From the NCBI RefSeq assembly GCF_963662255.1, contig NC_085047.1:99269619-99333618 (forward strand): DNA of 64,000 nucleotides, in the 5' to 3' direction. Each line of letters opens with the position of its first letter. Position 1 is the first letter of the stretch. Position numbers and translations under genes: made by a program. The notes beneath the pieces were generated by a model. The model worked only from the letters and a program-made list of their open reading frames with translations. It had not been told where the DNA came from and ran no database searches. Below are positions 1 through 13,000 of this stretch, one piece after another. The DNA comes from Cinclus cinclus (Eukaryota > Chordata > Aves > Passeriformes > Cinclidae).

Positions 1-310
1 TGTATGTGCTTCCCCACAACTCGAGGACCTAGCTCCCAGACAGTAAGATCTGAGCCCTAATTTGAAAAGGCTCAGAGAACTTGCTGCTAGAGCCAAGGAC
101 ACCAAATCCCTGTCTTAGCAGACCTGCTGTTCAGGCTTGGAAAACATCATGCAGTGTGAATTGAGACTTGAGTCTGAATGCAATGTGTGCCTTACCTAGG
201 CCTTCAAACTGGTAAAGGCAGTTGTCTGCTTCATCATCCCCTGCACAGCTGAATTCAAACATTGGAATGGTGCTGTGACCTCATCAGCATGAGTTCATTC
301 CTTCCTGCAG

Positions 311-432
311 GACCACTGTCCCTCTGATCATGACACAATGGAGGGGTGTGAAATTTTGTATGGAGCAGTTGATGATGAGAGCAGCATGTTGGATCCTCAT
401 TTGCTCTTTATGGCCTTTGTTGATACCATGAA
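311..432 (+). other. Exon-like sequence, candidate alternative FRMPD4 exon
   Basis: A pyrimidine-rich tract ending in CAG (to 310) precedes a frame that stays open to a perfect GTAAGT donor at 433. The frame meets a stop immediately after the donor (434-436), and the nearest upstream in-frame stop is at 290-292. An ATG at 338-340 has A at -3 and G at +4 and would encode 31 residues starting MEGCEILYG and ending FVDTM. Two bases (AA) are left over. The next known exon starts with T, so joining would give AAT (Asn), the residue expected at that junction in FRMPD4. It does not resemble the WW-domain sequence that normally precedes the junction. It could be an alternative first coding exon, a cryptic exon or chance. 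I do not recognise the peptide. Confidence 0.35.
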
Positions 433-3230
433 GTAAGTCTTCTCTATAAATAATTTGGGATGGAGGTAATTTTCTTTCCTGAAATCAGATTATTTGTCTG
501 TGATTTCAATTTATTTTTGGCACAGAAACATGTACTGCACTGCTTAGCATACTTGTACCGAAGCTGAGCTTTCAAAGGCTAGTCCAAAATTCAGAAGGAC
601 AAAGCAATGCATCCAACCTTGTTGCCATCTGATCCAAGGTACTTACAAATTATTATTAGCCTGCAAAACCCCCTAAATACTACTTTTTTAAAGTACAGAA
701 TGTAGGACAGCACTTTACCATATTTAGTAAACACTGTCCATGTTGCTTTGTGCCAGCAGCATTGTTCATAGGATACAATTATACAAGATAAGCTTTATTA
801 ACTAATTCAGATTTATATGATGGATGTCCTTGCTTTGTAGACTCATCTCCTCTGAAGTTTCTTCTGATCAATCATTAGCATATATATACCTACTGAAGAA
901 TTATCTTTTTTATCTTTTAGAGGACATGTCTTTCTGGCTAAAAACACAGCCGATTCATATCTCTAGTTTCAGATTTTATAGTACAGTCTGCCATCCAATT
1001 TAATATTTATCAGTAGTAATAACTGACTGCCAGGGTATTTTCAACATTAATTCCGGGTGTCTGTGCACTGGAAAGTCCTGCATTCAGAATTACTAAGCAG
1101 ACTATGCAGGCAGACACTTTGGCTGTAACTTGTTTGCTCATTTATATACAGAAGAATGGAGATGAATAGCTAATTTTGCTGCAGAGAGTTGTCTGCTTTG
1201 AATCCCAAACACTCCATATTTTAGAACTCCAGGAGCCTGATCAAACTATTGTAGCCGTCTTCCAACTGGTAGAAGGGATTAATTATTCCAAGCTTCTTTT
1301 TTTTTCTCTCTTTCCCTGCCCCTGCAACTTTCCCTAAAAGAGAATCTGAGTCATTATTTAGAAAGCAAATTAAATGTTTCCAGTATGACCGATTTAAATT
1401 TCTCTTAAGGATTACACTGCAAATGTAGTCTTGACTGAAGGAAGGAAAGCACATACAAAGACAAAAGAAGACACACTACAGCAGAGGATCTGGATATGCA
1501 GATTTCCCCAGCCAGATTGTACCATATTGTTTCAGTCTAAGGGATTGATTTGACCTGAACAGTACATAAATGCAGGTTTATTCCCAGCTGTTTGATAGGG
1601 AAGCTGCATTGCAGCCTCAATTTTACAAGAGCTGTGCAAAACTCAGATGAAAATCCAGTCTTCTGTTTGCCCTTAGTTACAGCTACAAGGAGATCTAAGA
1701 GGAAGAGACAGGTTTTGTTCTTGTAGAAAACATTCAGTTCATGCTCATGTTTTATTTCATCTGGCAATATGTACACAGCTTCAGGGTTGGATTAGTGATG
1801 GCTTCTCCTCCAAGGATCTAAGCACCTCTACAGAAGATTTCCCAAGCAGTGTAGTCACTGTAACCATGACAAAAGAGGATGGTGGTGGACGTACACTGTG
1901 ATCCCTAAAAAATGGCTTTAACTGTACTTGTGTTTGCTGAAGTATTTATATCCCTTTAAAATAGAAGTTGCTTTAGTCTCACTACTGTGAATTAACAGTG
2001 CCTCATCTAGATTTTACAGAGAAATGTCCTTTCAATGTGGCCAGAAGAACAGGGAATACAGGTTGATGGAGTAGACTGAGGATGGCAGTGCAGTGTTTGA
2101 TGGATGGTGAGATGATAATGTTGCCAAGGATTCCCAATGTTTTTCTACTTCCCACAAAGACCACTTTGTTTTGCCTGGGCTGAGTTTTACCTAGATGTCA
2201 CTGTAAGTCAGGCTGCCTGTGGATTCAGGAAGGAATTAAATGCTGATTGATGTTTGACCTAATCTGTAAGAAAGCATCCTGGAAGGAAAAAAAAAACACA
2301 TTGGGGTTTCTTTTTCAGTCTCTGGGAGGAGGCTGGAAGTAAGATATGAAATTTATGAAGGCTTCTAGGAAGTTTTCCATGTAATTTTTCCTGCACTGAT
2401 AATGTCACAGGTATAACATGGTGTGTTCCCAGCAGTCCAGAAGTTTGACTGTGAATTTTGTCTTGGCAGTAGCAACTATTTTCCCACACTATAGACAATT
2501 AAGAGGAATAGAGGAGTTGCTGATGAGTGGCTTCTCCTCTGATGTCATCTCTACCAACTCTCCTTCCCATTTCTAATTCTGTTTCGTGGTTTGACTGTGA
2601 AAAAAGTCACCCTGAATTTGGTGTGCTCATGTTCTCTGGGCTTTTTTTCCTCTCCCATCTTTACTCTTTAAAGAATGTATATGTGGCTTGGCATTTAGCT
2701 GGATTTTTGTGGGTAGCTAGGCTGAAAGGATAGTGCAGGAGGGCATCTTTCCCAATGATTTGCAGCTGTATTGATTACCAAGGAGTGGAAACATCTGTTT
2801 GGCCAATCACTCTGGATGATATCAAAGAGTGGGTTAGCTGGACACCAGTTAGAGGTGCTTGCAGTTAGAGCTTGAGACCCAGAGTTTGCTGGAGTAAGAG
2901 AAGGAGCTGGCTGAACTATGGGGAGGTAAGGGGGATGTGGTTGTGCAAGGGGCAGATAGGGAGAGAAGATGCTGTGTGAGGGATAGACAGGGTTGGGTGG
3001 CTGGGAAAGGTTAGCTGGTCATGCAGAGCTAAAGGAGTCAGAGCTCTGTGAAGTTCCTTATAAAAAAAGGAGTCAGAATTACCTGAGAGAGGTCTATGAA
3101 AGAAGGAGTGAGACTTGTGAGGAAAGAAGTTTATTAAGAGAAGAAGGCATGTAGAGTTTGCTACTAAAGGACTGGTGGTGATACCAGCTGGGTCCATTTT
3201 GACATAGTAATTGCAACAGATTTTGATTGC

Positions 3231-3252
3231 TGTTCCCCCCCCCCCTCCCCCA
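3231..3252. repeat. Poly-C / C-rich simple repeat
   Basis: A short, almost pure C tract interrupted by single T residues lies in the intron. It is a simple repeat with no other visible feature. Confidence 0.8.
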
Positions 3253-3496
3253 ACTTGGTGTTAGTGAGGATGGGATTCTTCTTTCATCCCTGGGTATCCT
3301 GAATTGTTGCTGTGCATCTAGCTATTTTTTAAAGATCAAAACTTCAGATTTATTTTAAAAGTGGTTTAATTTTCCTATCCTTCTGTCTTTGGAAAACAGA
3401 AGAGGAGAAACTTAATTGAAGAAGTGGAACAGAAAGCTATTTTTGTGAAGCCTTTCCTATTATCTTTTTTTTCTGTAGCTGCAAATTTTTTTCTGG

Positions 3497-3536
3497 TTTG
3501 TTTGTTTTGCTTTTTTTTGTTTTGTTTTGTTTTTAA
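3497..3536. repeat. T-rich (TTTG/TTTTG) simple repeat
   Basis: Repeated TTTG and TTTTG units form a low-complexity tract. A longer, similar tract occurs at 26644-26715. Confidence 0.8.
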
Positions 3537-4490
3537 AGCTCTATGTATTTGGATCAGGCCATAACTGGGAGGCAGAAATACAGGACCTACAACTGGCAAA
3601 AGAGTAATCTGCATAGCTCTGAATATGGATGCAGAAGCTTAAATGAGACTTCTTCTAAAACACATTATTTTGTTCCTATTCTTTCATTTATAGCAAAACT
3701 ATAATGGACAGACATAAGATCCCCTGAATTGCTGATGCTTCAGTAGTTCTCATTATTTACACAAAAGAGAATAAGTAACTGTGTTCTACAAGGATGTGAA
3801 TTTGATTTAAAATGTTAAAACTTTTCCAAATCTGTTCCTTATATTTATGGACATAAGTAGTAGAGTAGTTGCATTTGACAGAACAGTGAGTAGGTTAATT
3901 ATCCATCAGTGAAGACTTATTGTTTTCTCTTGCCAGATGTTTTAATTAATTTTAGAAAATAGTAGAGCTTTGCTTTGATTTTTATTCCAGTTGCTTCAAT
4001 TGTGACAATGTATGACTTATGTTTCAAAACAGAATTCAGAGAGTAACTTATTTTCCTGATATGATAATTTTTTTTCCTACCCCCAAATCTGAGTTATGTA
4101 GTTTTTGAAGTTAAACTTCTTGTCAGAAATGAATAAAACTTGTCTAATTAATCCTTTTTAGTTCTTGATTTGTGGAATAACAATTTGATTTGCATATTTT
4201 GTTAAATAAAAATGCCATATAATTAAATTATGAAAATGCGTTCCATTTATAGTCTAGACTCTCTGTGATCTGAAAATATAAATGTTGATTTGTTGAGTAA
4301 TTAATGATGGCAAGGGCGGTTTTGCTTTTGAAGAATTTGTGCTTTCTTCATAGACTGGCTTCTTTTTCTACTAAAAACTGGTCTACTAAATATCCAGACA
4401 TTTATTTCTTAGTTTTACCTGTGGGTTGTGAGGTGACTAAGATGTGCATAATTCCTGGATCTGTCAGTAAAGATATTGTATGTAGAAGAG

Positions 4491-4910
4491 AATACTAGAA
4501 TCATTACATTTGGAAAAGACTTCCAAGATCATCAAGTCCAACAATTAACTCAGCACTGCTGAGTTCACCACTAAGCCATGTCCCCAGTTTTACACATCTT
4601 TTAAATATCTCTGGAGCTGCTTCCCTGGGTAGCCTGTTCCAATCCTTGACAAACCTGTTGTTTAAGAAACTTTTCCAATATCCAATCTAAACCTCATCTG
4701 ACACAACTTGATGTCATTTCTTCATTTTGTTGCTTGTTACTTGGAAGAAGACTGATCTCCAAGTTACTGCAACCTCCTTTCAGGTGCTTGTAGAGTGTGA
4801 TAAGATTTCCTCTGTGTCTTCTCCAGACTAAACGCTCTCATCTCTTTCAGCCACACGTCATAAGGCTTTTGTTCCAGACCCTTGATGAGCTGCACTAACC
4901 ATCTCTGAAG
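4491..4910 (-). mobile_element. CR1 LINE fragment, 5'-truncated, antisense to FRMPD4
   Basis: The plus strand begins with the reverse complement of a CR1 3' tail (ATTCTATG-like repeats, here ACTAGAATCATT). It continues with the characteristic 'tggaaaagacttccaagatc' block and the 'agcctgttccaatccttgac' block. These identify the 3' untranslated end of a CR1 retrotransposon on the minus strand. Only the last 400 bases or so are present, the usual 5'-truncated state. It is diverged and has no usable reading frame. Confidence 0.88.
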
Positions 4911-7900
4911 TCAAACAGTTTGGTTTGGCTTGGCTTCTCATTCCTTGGTGGAAATGCTCTTTTACTTTAGGGCAGACTTTCAAAACTAAAGTTCAGTATG
5001 CTTTGTATGGACCTTAAAATGAGGCTACAGTGCATTTTATAAAGTGTTGAGGTTTTACTGGTATAATTAGACAGATTGTTTTGTTTTTTTTCCCCTTCCC
5101 ATGTGCTGTGCCATGCAGCTTAAATTCTACACTGTGTTTTAAAGGCCACTACGGTTCTGCGATGCTCTGTGAAAATTAAGGGGCCTTTGGCCAGGAAGTG
5201 TTATCTAACTAGTAAAACACTGTTTTATAGAATGCCCTATGTAGTGAAAGTAATTTGTGTAGTGAATTAGAAACTTCATCACTGGCATGTTTCCTACAAA
5301 ACTGATTTATCCTCCTGGTATGGACTGCAGCTTAATATATAATAATATAGGGATAATAGTGGTCTAAATTCAGTTACAGCTAGATAATCAGATCATGTCA
5401 AGAATGGTGTTTAAATTAGTGTGTATTTCAGTGCTTATTTTGGTTTTGAGGTGGTTTTAGTAAAAAAGCTAAAAGCCTTGGTTTTTATATGGCTACCAAC
5501 TATCACTCCTTCATGTAGTCCTGAACCCCACACCAGCCTGATCCTAAGCAGACTTACATTTACAAGATAAAGTAATTTATGCTTACTGCTGGTGGCTCAG
5601 ATCCATCCTTGTTCTTAAATTTCAGGACATAAGTAAGAAACTAGTATTTTAGAATGGTAGTTATGGCTCATTTTCTTCAAGTTTGGCCTGTTCTGTCAGT
5701 CTGGCCTATGTACATGACAGTTTATAGGCTGAAAATGTGTACGACAGGTGTGCATGTGTATCAGTGACCAAGATTTTGTTTTAATTGGATTTTTTTTAAA
5801 ACCTGAGTCTTTAAAATCTTTGTTTCAGCATTGTATTTACTATCAGAATTGCACTAGTGTTGTTTTTCCTTTAAAAAAATTAACATTCTAAAATGCTTTA
5901 TGTATTTTCTCAGTTATGAAGCCTTTGAAAACCTTTGTTTTTCATGAGGTGGAGCTTTGCAGAGTTTATCAGCTTCAGATTTCAGAAGAGAGTGGCATGT
6001 CTGTGACTTAAACAAAAAGCAAACCATCTGTAGAATTGTTTTGAGCTCCAAAGTGAGGATTGTCAGAGTTTGGAATTCACTGCTTGCTTTACTGAGAGCT
6101 TTCACTGTTTACAGAGAATTGAGACTTCTTGACATAACCAGGGAGATTTAACATGCTGATCAGCCTGGCTGCAACTTCCCTCATAATTTTTTTGTGTTAA
6201 GGTTACTCTACATGACACTTTTGTTTGACCTTTTTCCTCACCTGTAAGCAAGCAGTATCTATCTGAATAGGCTTCCCTAGAGCAGCTGTCACTCCAGTTT
6301 AACTCCAATGCATCTGTTTTGAAATGTTGTATATTACCTTTTTTCTCCTTCACCTCTTGAAGCTTGCTGGCAGTTACAAATTGAAGGAGGTAATGATTCT
6401 TGTACATCGTTGCCACATATAGTGTCTTTAATAATGTAATAGATTGGCAGTTGGGCAGCTTCTCCTGTGTAGGTAAATAGAAATGACCTGCAGGCTTTAG
6501 CAGAAGCTTCTTTGAATAATGAAGCTGCAATATGATCTGCAGCCAACCCTATTTCTAAGATATATAAAATATCCTGTGGTTACTAGAAGTGCTCTCACTT
6601 AGAAATGTTAGCTGCTTACTAAAAAGTAAGTCCAGAAAAAATAATTCAGCCATTTGTGCTGAAGTATAGAGAATGGTGTATCAGTTAAAAAACAAAGATC
6701 AATCTGGCAGCCTCATATCCCATCAGTGCAATCTGTTATTCTAGGTTGTTTCAATTAAGTTCCTTCTCATTTTGCTGAAGAGTCATAATGCTGCGCTCCC
6801 AAATCAGCAAAGAGAGTAATCCTCACTATTCGTATTTGTAAAGAGAAAGGAAGAGATTGTTTCTTTGTTTCCTCTCTCTCATCAAGGCCTTCTCCAGAAT
6901 TACAGAACTGCAAGATTCGCTTTGAAGACCAACTGTGAAGACTTTGTTACAGATCAAGAAGGCTTGATTTTGGGGCTTTTGTGAATTATGAAAGTCTTTT
7001 AAATTCCTTCTATTCTCCTTGATTGCTTGTAGATCCCTTTCTTTCTGGTAGCTGGAGAATTAAAGGTTTTCCTTGCTGTCATTTTATCGGTGTGAGAGTT
7101 TGACATCTTAATAAAACAACTTTCTAATCTTTGCTGTGCTTGGATTTCCAGTGAAGAGAATTCATACCCAGCACTGGAAACTGGAGACAGCTTGTACTGA
7201 TGTACAGACTGGTCCTCTGTGTTACCCTGAACTCAGACAAATTCAATGCTTCTAACTGGGTTGCTGTGTTGCCGTGTTGCCCTGTCCTTAAGTGAACATA
7301 CTGAAGCAGGTGCAGCACTCAGTACTTCTGAGTGCAGAGAGCTGTATGGACCAGAGTGATATAAACTCAGGGCTTATATCCCTGAGTATTTAAATACTTG
7401 GTTGTCAATGAACTAAGCAGCTGCAGTACTGAGTATCCACTGTTCATCAGCTAACCCATATGTTGATACTTCACCTGTTTTAACACTGCCAGCTGATGCT
7501 CAGTTTCACCTGAGAAAGGCTGCGCTTGGCTCAAGAGGCAATATGTTGGAATGCTGGGTTGATAAGGTACCATCAGAAGGGCTAGCTTTGGTTCAGGAGC
7601 CCTCCACTGTAACTGGAACAGAAGGAAATTAGTAGAGAATTCAGAATCCTTTCTGTGACCTGCTCCTCCATTCAGTTGCTGAAGGAATGAGGAAGATTAA
7701 GTTTAAAGGATTAACACATGAGTTTTGCTTCTGCTGTAATTGCTTATCTCCGTATGTGCATAACAGTACTGAGTTCCCAAGAGTTAGGCAGATAGAGACC
7801 TGTTAAAGCAGGAGCTTCAGTGTTTCAGGTGTTGGTTCATGCCAAACCCAGCTGTACCAGGGGGTTACAATGGGCACATTAAATCTTCGTTTTCTTACCA

Positions 7901-10052
7901 GGTCATCAGGTTCCCCACACAATGTTTACAGAGAGTAACATGTGATGGTAGGAGCAAGATTATAGCATTGCACCAGATGAGATAATTTTTTTTTTTTTTA
8001 GTTAGTAGCTTTCCAAATCTGATCAGGACCTTAAAAGCACTTTCCATGCTGCTTCTCCTCCCTTCTTTTTATGAGATTTCAGTTGGACAAACTGTCTATC
8101 TTGTGCTGGAGATGGTAGCTCCTTTTACTTGCTGGATGGGAAATGCTGGCAGCCCTTAGTACAGGTCTCTGCTGTTTGTTGCAGACTTGGGCCAGGCAAG
8201 GCTGACAGATTGCTCTTGATGGAGTCAGTGTGAAGTTTCTAAAGCAGGTTGAATAGGAATTGTTTGCTCTGTTTTCCAGAGGATGTTTTCAGCCCAAGTG
8301 GATTTATTGTGTATTTGCAGGTTGAGGCTTTTCTTTCCCCTTTTCTATGTCTATAGTTGCAACAGGGTTTATTGAGGCATGTGCAGGGGATAATGAAAAG
8401 CTACATTTCAGATCATCTTTAAGGGTCTTGAAGTAGTTCACTGTCCTAAACAGAGTAGCTCGGATAACTTTGAGAAAAATGCTTTTTGTTAGGATAATAT
8501 CTATGTGCACTTCAAATCCTAACTTTGTAAGAAATTCCTGCTGTGGGGGAAAGCCAGTAATTCTGATTTCTAGGAGAAGCATCTTGCACAGTTTCCCTCT
8601 TGAAGGAGCTGGGCCAGGCAGGTGGCCCAACACCCTGCCTGCCTGTGCTATACTACCAGCCCATGCTGCATATGCAAGAGTTGACCTGTGAAAAGCTCCT
8701 TTCTGGAGGGAAATACCAGTGACTTTGTGGCATTGTAAATCTGTTTTCCTGGGAAAGGCAAGGACCAATTGGTGGTCAAACCAGACGATGTTAGCCATTT
8801 GTCATTTCTGCTGTCTAGCTCTGTCCCACATTTTGGATTACCCTATGTTTTCACAGCTCCAGCCCAGGGCTTGCCCTGGAATTTCTTGTGGGAGGCAGTT
8901 CACACAAGTTTCATCCATGCGGTCTTGTACATAGGAGTATTTTGTGAGTTTCTGTTGACTAGGAAAACCTGCTCAAGAATGGGCCCCTCAATCTCTGTTT
9001 ACTTTCATACTTTGAAACCAAGACTATTTCTGCTGAACCTGGTGTCACCCAGCTGGGAAAAGTTTGCTGGGATAAAAACTGAGTGCAGAAGCCACTCAGC
9101 AGTGTAGGAGCATAATTGTGTGTTAGGGGGAGGGCTGTCCATGTGCCTTATGTGCTGCATGTGCATGGCTGCAGTTCAGGCTTGACATTGGGATACCCAT
9201 TTTGGCTGTGCTTTTTGGGTAGTGAGTCAGACAGAGGCTGGCATCATGCTCAGCTTCCAGGGGAGGAATTCCAGCATTTAGGTGGCCCTTTCTCCACCAG
9301 TTTTAACTGAGGTGTTTCTGTGCAATTTCTCCTATTTGGCGTGTGCCTGTAAAGTCCCATCCCAATACAAAAGGCAGGAATTCCAATGTTCATCATGATC
9401 AGAGGCTTTGCAATGTTTGTGGCCATCCTGACAGAAGAATAATTTTAAAAGAGAATTTCTCTAGCAATCTGTAGATACAATAATCAAAGCAAACAACTGC
9501 TAGTTGGCAACTGGGGCTGGAGGTTTATTTTCATGTCTTTGTGGGATTCAACTATAGAAGTTTTCTTTCTTTCTTTCCCAATATATAGTTTTCATATACA
9601 GGATAAGGAAGAATGAATAAGCATTTGCATTTTACACATGTAATAATGAGTGCTAGTTGTCATTGTGAATTATATTTTCAGTGTTGTTTTCCCCAGTGTC
9701 TGACTAAAGTTGAGCAAAAATCTTTTTAGCCCTCTAAATTTGCATTCATGTCAGTTTTATTCAGTGCAATTTTGGTTCACTTTTCCTTGCTTTAGATTGC
9801 AGATCATGCCCAACAGTGGAAGAGTGGATCTTGAAGTTTTTTATATGTCTCAGATTTCCCTGTATCCAGTTTTATCAAAAAAGCTGTCACAATCTTCTTC
9901 TGAAACCAGAAAACCTTTTTTCTTTCTAATTACATTTTTACCATATGTTCATCCAGATGGCATATGCCAAACATTTTCTAGGGTGTTATAGAATGACCTG
10001 ACTTTGGAGGATTTAACTGTTGAAGAAGCTTAAAAAAAATTGACATTGGGGC

Positions 10053-10078
10053 AAAAAAAAAAAAAAAAAAAAAAAAAA
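10053..10078. repeat. A-homopolymer, 26 bases
   Basis: An uninterrupted run of A is followed 90 bp later by a second A-run near 10172-10185. I see no retrocopied gene upstream that would explain it as a poly(A) tail. Confidence 0.9.
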
Positions 10079-13000
10079 GTAGTCCTAGAAAGAAGAAATA
10101 AAAAGATCTGATAAATATCCCCAGTTGCAATTTTTGGCTGTGATACTGAATTATTGGTATATACACCTGCACAAAAAAAAAAAAAAGTGGAAAATGTAGG
10201 GAATGTTTTCTTGAAGCATTAAAAGTTGACTCCTTTTTTAACCACTGAAAATAAAATTTTTGTCTGTTGAATGTCTAAAATAATTCTAGAACTTTGAGCA
10301 ACTCTCTGGTTTCCTGCAAAATGGAGCAAGAAAGAGTTTGTCAAGGCACCAGATTCTCTGTAGGAGCAGCAGTTTTACTGAGCAATGTAATAACTACTTG
10401 TGCACTTTTTTCTTGAAATATCCTTTTCAAGTAAAAGGCAGTTGATGCAAGATTTTGACACTTGTGTCCTAGTTCTTAATAATTCTTGGGGGATTTCTTA
10501 GAGAAAATAAATTAACTTGGGATATACTGAGAAATTCCAGGAAGGAAATTATTTTTCATATCAGTTCTTCATTTTCTGGAGGGCTTGCATATTTTTTCAT
10601 CTCTGGCAGTTCTGTTTTGACTGTTGTTGTTGTTTTGGTAGTCTTTCCAGATTATCAAGCAGGAAAATATAGAATAGCCTCGTGTTGTTATCAGTTGTCA
10701 TAGAACTGTCTCAAGCCATTTTACTTAGTGCTAATTCCTGAAGAATAGTGATTGAATGACAATTAGATTTAATTCCTTGTGTTGCTACAATAGCTTTTCC
10801 CACTCCCAGGAAATCTTGAGTACAGAGCCCAAGACTCTGAATAGAGTATAAACAGGTAGTTTTGGGGCAGGATGGGCAGGGACTCAGATGGAAAATTGTA
10901 AATGAAAGTTTGTTCAGTGTCCTTAACTTGCTAATCTTGTTGAAAATCAAAACTGCAATCAACAAAGCAGATCCTCTACCTCCTCCAAATTAATGAGACA
11001 GTGTTCAACAATTTGAAGTGGTTTTGTTATTTCTGAATTAAACCTTTGGTAAAAAGTCCTTATCTCCATTCTCTTTGCCTACTTCTTATTAGTCTCTGAG
11101 TGGTTTGACATTTCCACAGACTCTTCTATGTCATTGATCAAGTTTACACCTGCTGTGTCTCAAGTTTGAGAGTCTATTTTGTAAGTAAATTAATCTGTAT
11201 AGCAGAGGTACTGTAAGTATTTAAAAGCTAAGGATTAAACACCCCAAAACTGCAAGCTGGTGTTAACCTGTGAAGCAATTGAAACAAACTGTAATAGGGG
11301 AATATGAAATGAGACATCCGAAAGTGGGATGTCTCCACCCTGTCAAAATATGATATAACAGCCAATTGTTTAGTTGTTCTGGAGTTTGTGGGTGTGCAGC
11401 TGTATTCAACTCAGTTTGAGGTATAACTTTTCCTGCTTTCTTTTTGGAAGTCTTTGCAGAAAGGAGCTAAAGTTGTTCAGGTGCCTTTGTTACTTACTTC
11501 TAAAATAATGTTTATCACAACCAGGATTGCTGGTGCTGTGGCTTCCAGTTTCTTAGAGCAGTTAGAGCTCTAACAATTTTTCTGTAGAAACACTCAATTT
11601 TTTGTCAAAAATAAACAAAAAAACTTTTGACATGTCAGGGAATGACGTGTCAAAATGCAAAGGCTAAAAAAGCATTTTACTCAGATACTTTGCTTTTCAT
11701 TACTAGTAAGCATTATTAAGTCAGGTTCTCAGTTGCAGTCTTTGTTTATATATTCTTTGAATTACTCAGCCTCTAACTAAAATAAGGACAATGTTAGGAA
11801 GGTTTCCATGGACAATATTACCAAGTTCACAATTTTCAAGCTAATTATGTGAGGATTCAAAGTGTCAGTCTTAAACAACACCTCTGACTAAGCCTAGCAT
11901 GAATCTGGATATGCACCTGTTAAGTCAGACTCCTTATAAAGTCCTGGGCTTCTGAATTGTGTTTGCAAGTGCTAGCTGCTGTGATGCAGCTGATCAGTGC
12001 TCCCCAGGGTGTCTTTCTTTCCTAATTTTCTTCCTCTTTTGCTCACTGTAGGCCCCTTTGTGGGAGTGTGCACATGAGTTTTATGCCACCCTGCAATATC
12101 TCTGTTCTGCTCTGTGTGTTGGTGCATGCACACTCAGATGCCTTCTCTCATTTCCCCTGATACCTTCTCGTTTGACTAGAGCAGTTGCCACAGAGTTTTT
12201 GAGAGTAAGTGCTTATGATTGCACTTCTATGATTTTCCATAGCTGGTAGTTGCTCTCAGAAGAGTCTGGTATATAAAAATCTCTGTTCAGGAAATTCTCT
12301 ACAAATTATTCTCCTTCATATGGCAGCAGTCTCCCAGTACTGACAACGTGAGTGCATCAGAAGATGGCCTTTTGCAAAGCAGGAACTAATCTCAGCTGTT
12401 GAAAATGGGAGGAAATAAGTGTCTCACTTTGAAAAGACAGTCTAAGGGCAGCTTGAGTTTGTGTACATGGAAAGATCAGTTAGTATTTAAAATCTCAGTC
12501 TTTTTATTTTTGTCCCATTTTTCCTTGAGAGAAGCAAATCTTTATGTATGATAGAAGGACTGTATCTAAATGTATCTAAATAAATTTTAGGGTGTTTGAA
12601 GCAAATAGCAAGCTTGTAGTGTTGCAGTTGTTCTTCTAAGATCTTTCACAGTGTAAGGGATGTTCTGGGTAGGGTTCCCCAAAGTGGCTTTTTTGAGTCC
12701 AAGCTTATTAGATTCTGGTTTAGAACTTGTAGCATAGTTATTCTGTGGAAGTCAGTATTTTCCATAGCTGAGAAGGAGATAAAATACCTGCAATTAATGC
12801 AAAATTCAAATTAGTCTTGAACTGTGGTACCACAACTCGCATCTCAATAATGAACTAACTGCAGGAGGAAGTGGGTTTGTCCATGTACCATCACAAAAAG
12901 CTTTGAGCATTCATCTAATCTCTTTTGGGATCATATTTATACATCTTGCTGCTCTCTTGAAATACACCCCCAAAGTACTGAATGGCACAAGAATATCTGA

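Noticed and set aside
6102..6530. Open frame of about 142 codons on the minus strand
   Set aside because: The composition looks arbitrary, there is no recognisable motif and no clear exon boundaries, and a second frame overlaps it. Treated as chance.
8304..8798. Open frame of about 164 codons on the minus strand
   Set aside because: It has no recognised family, no supporting splice signals that I could see and no conserved-looking domain. Frames of this length arise by chance in 64 kb read six ways.
10053..10185. Poly(A) runs as the tail of a processed pseudogene
   Set aside because: No upstream sequence resembling a spliced mRNA was found, and the runs are best explained as simple repeats.
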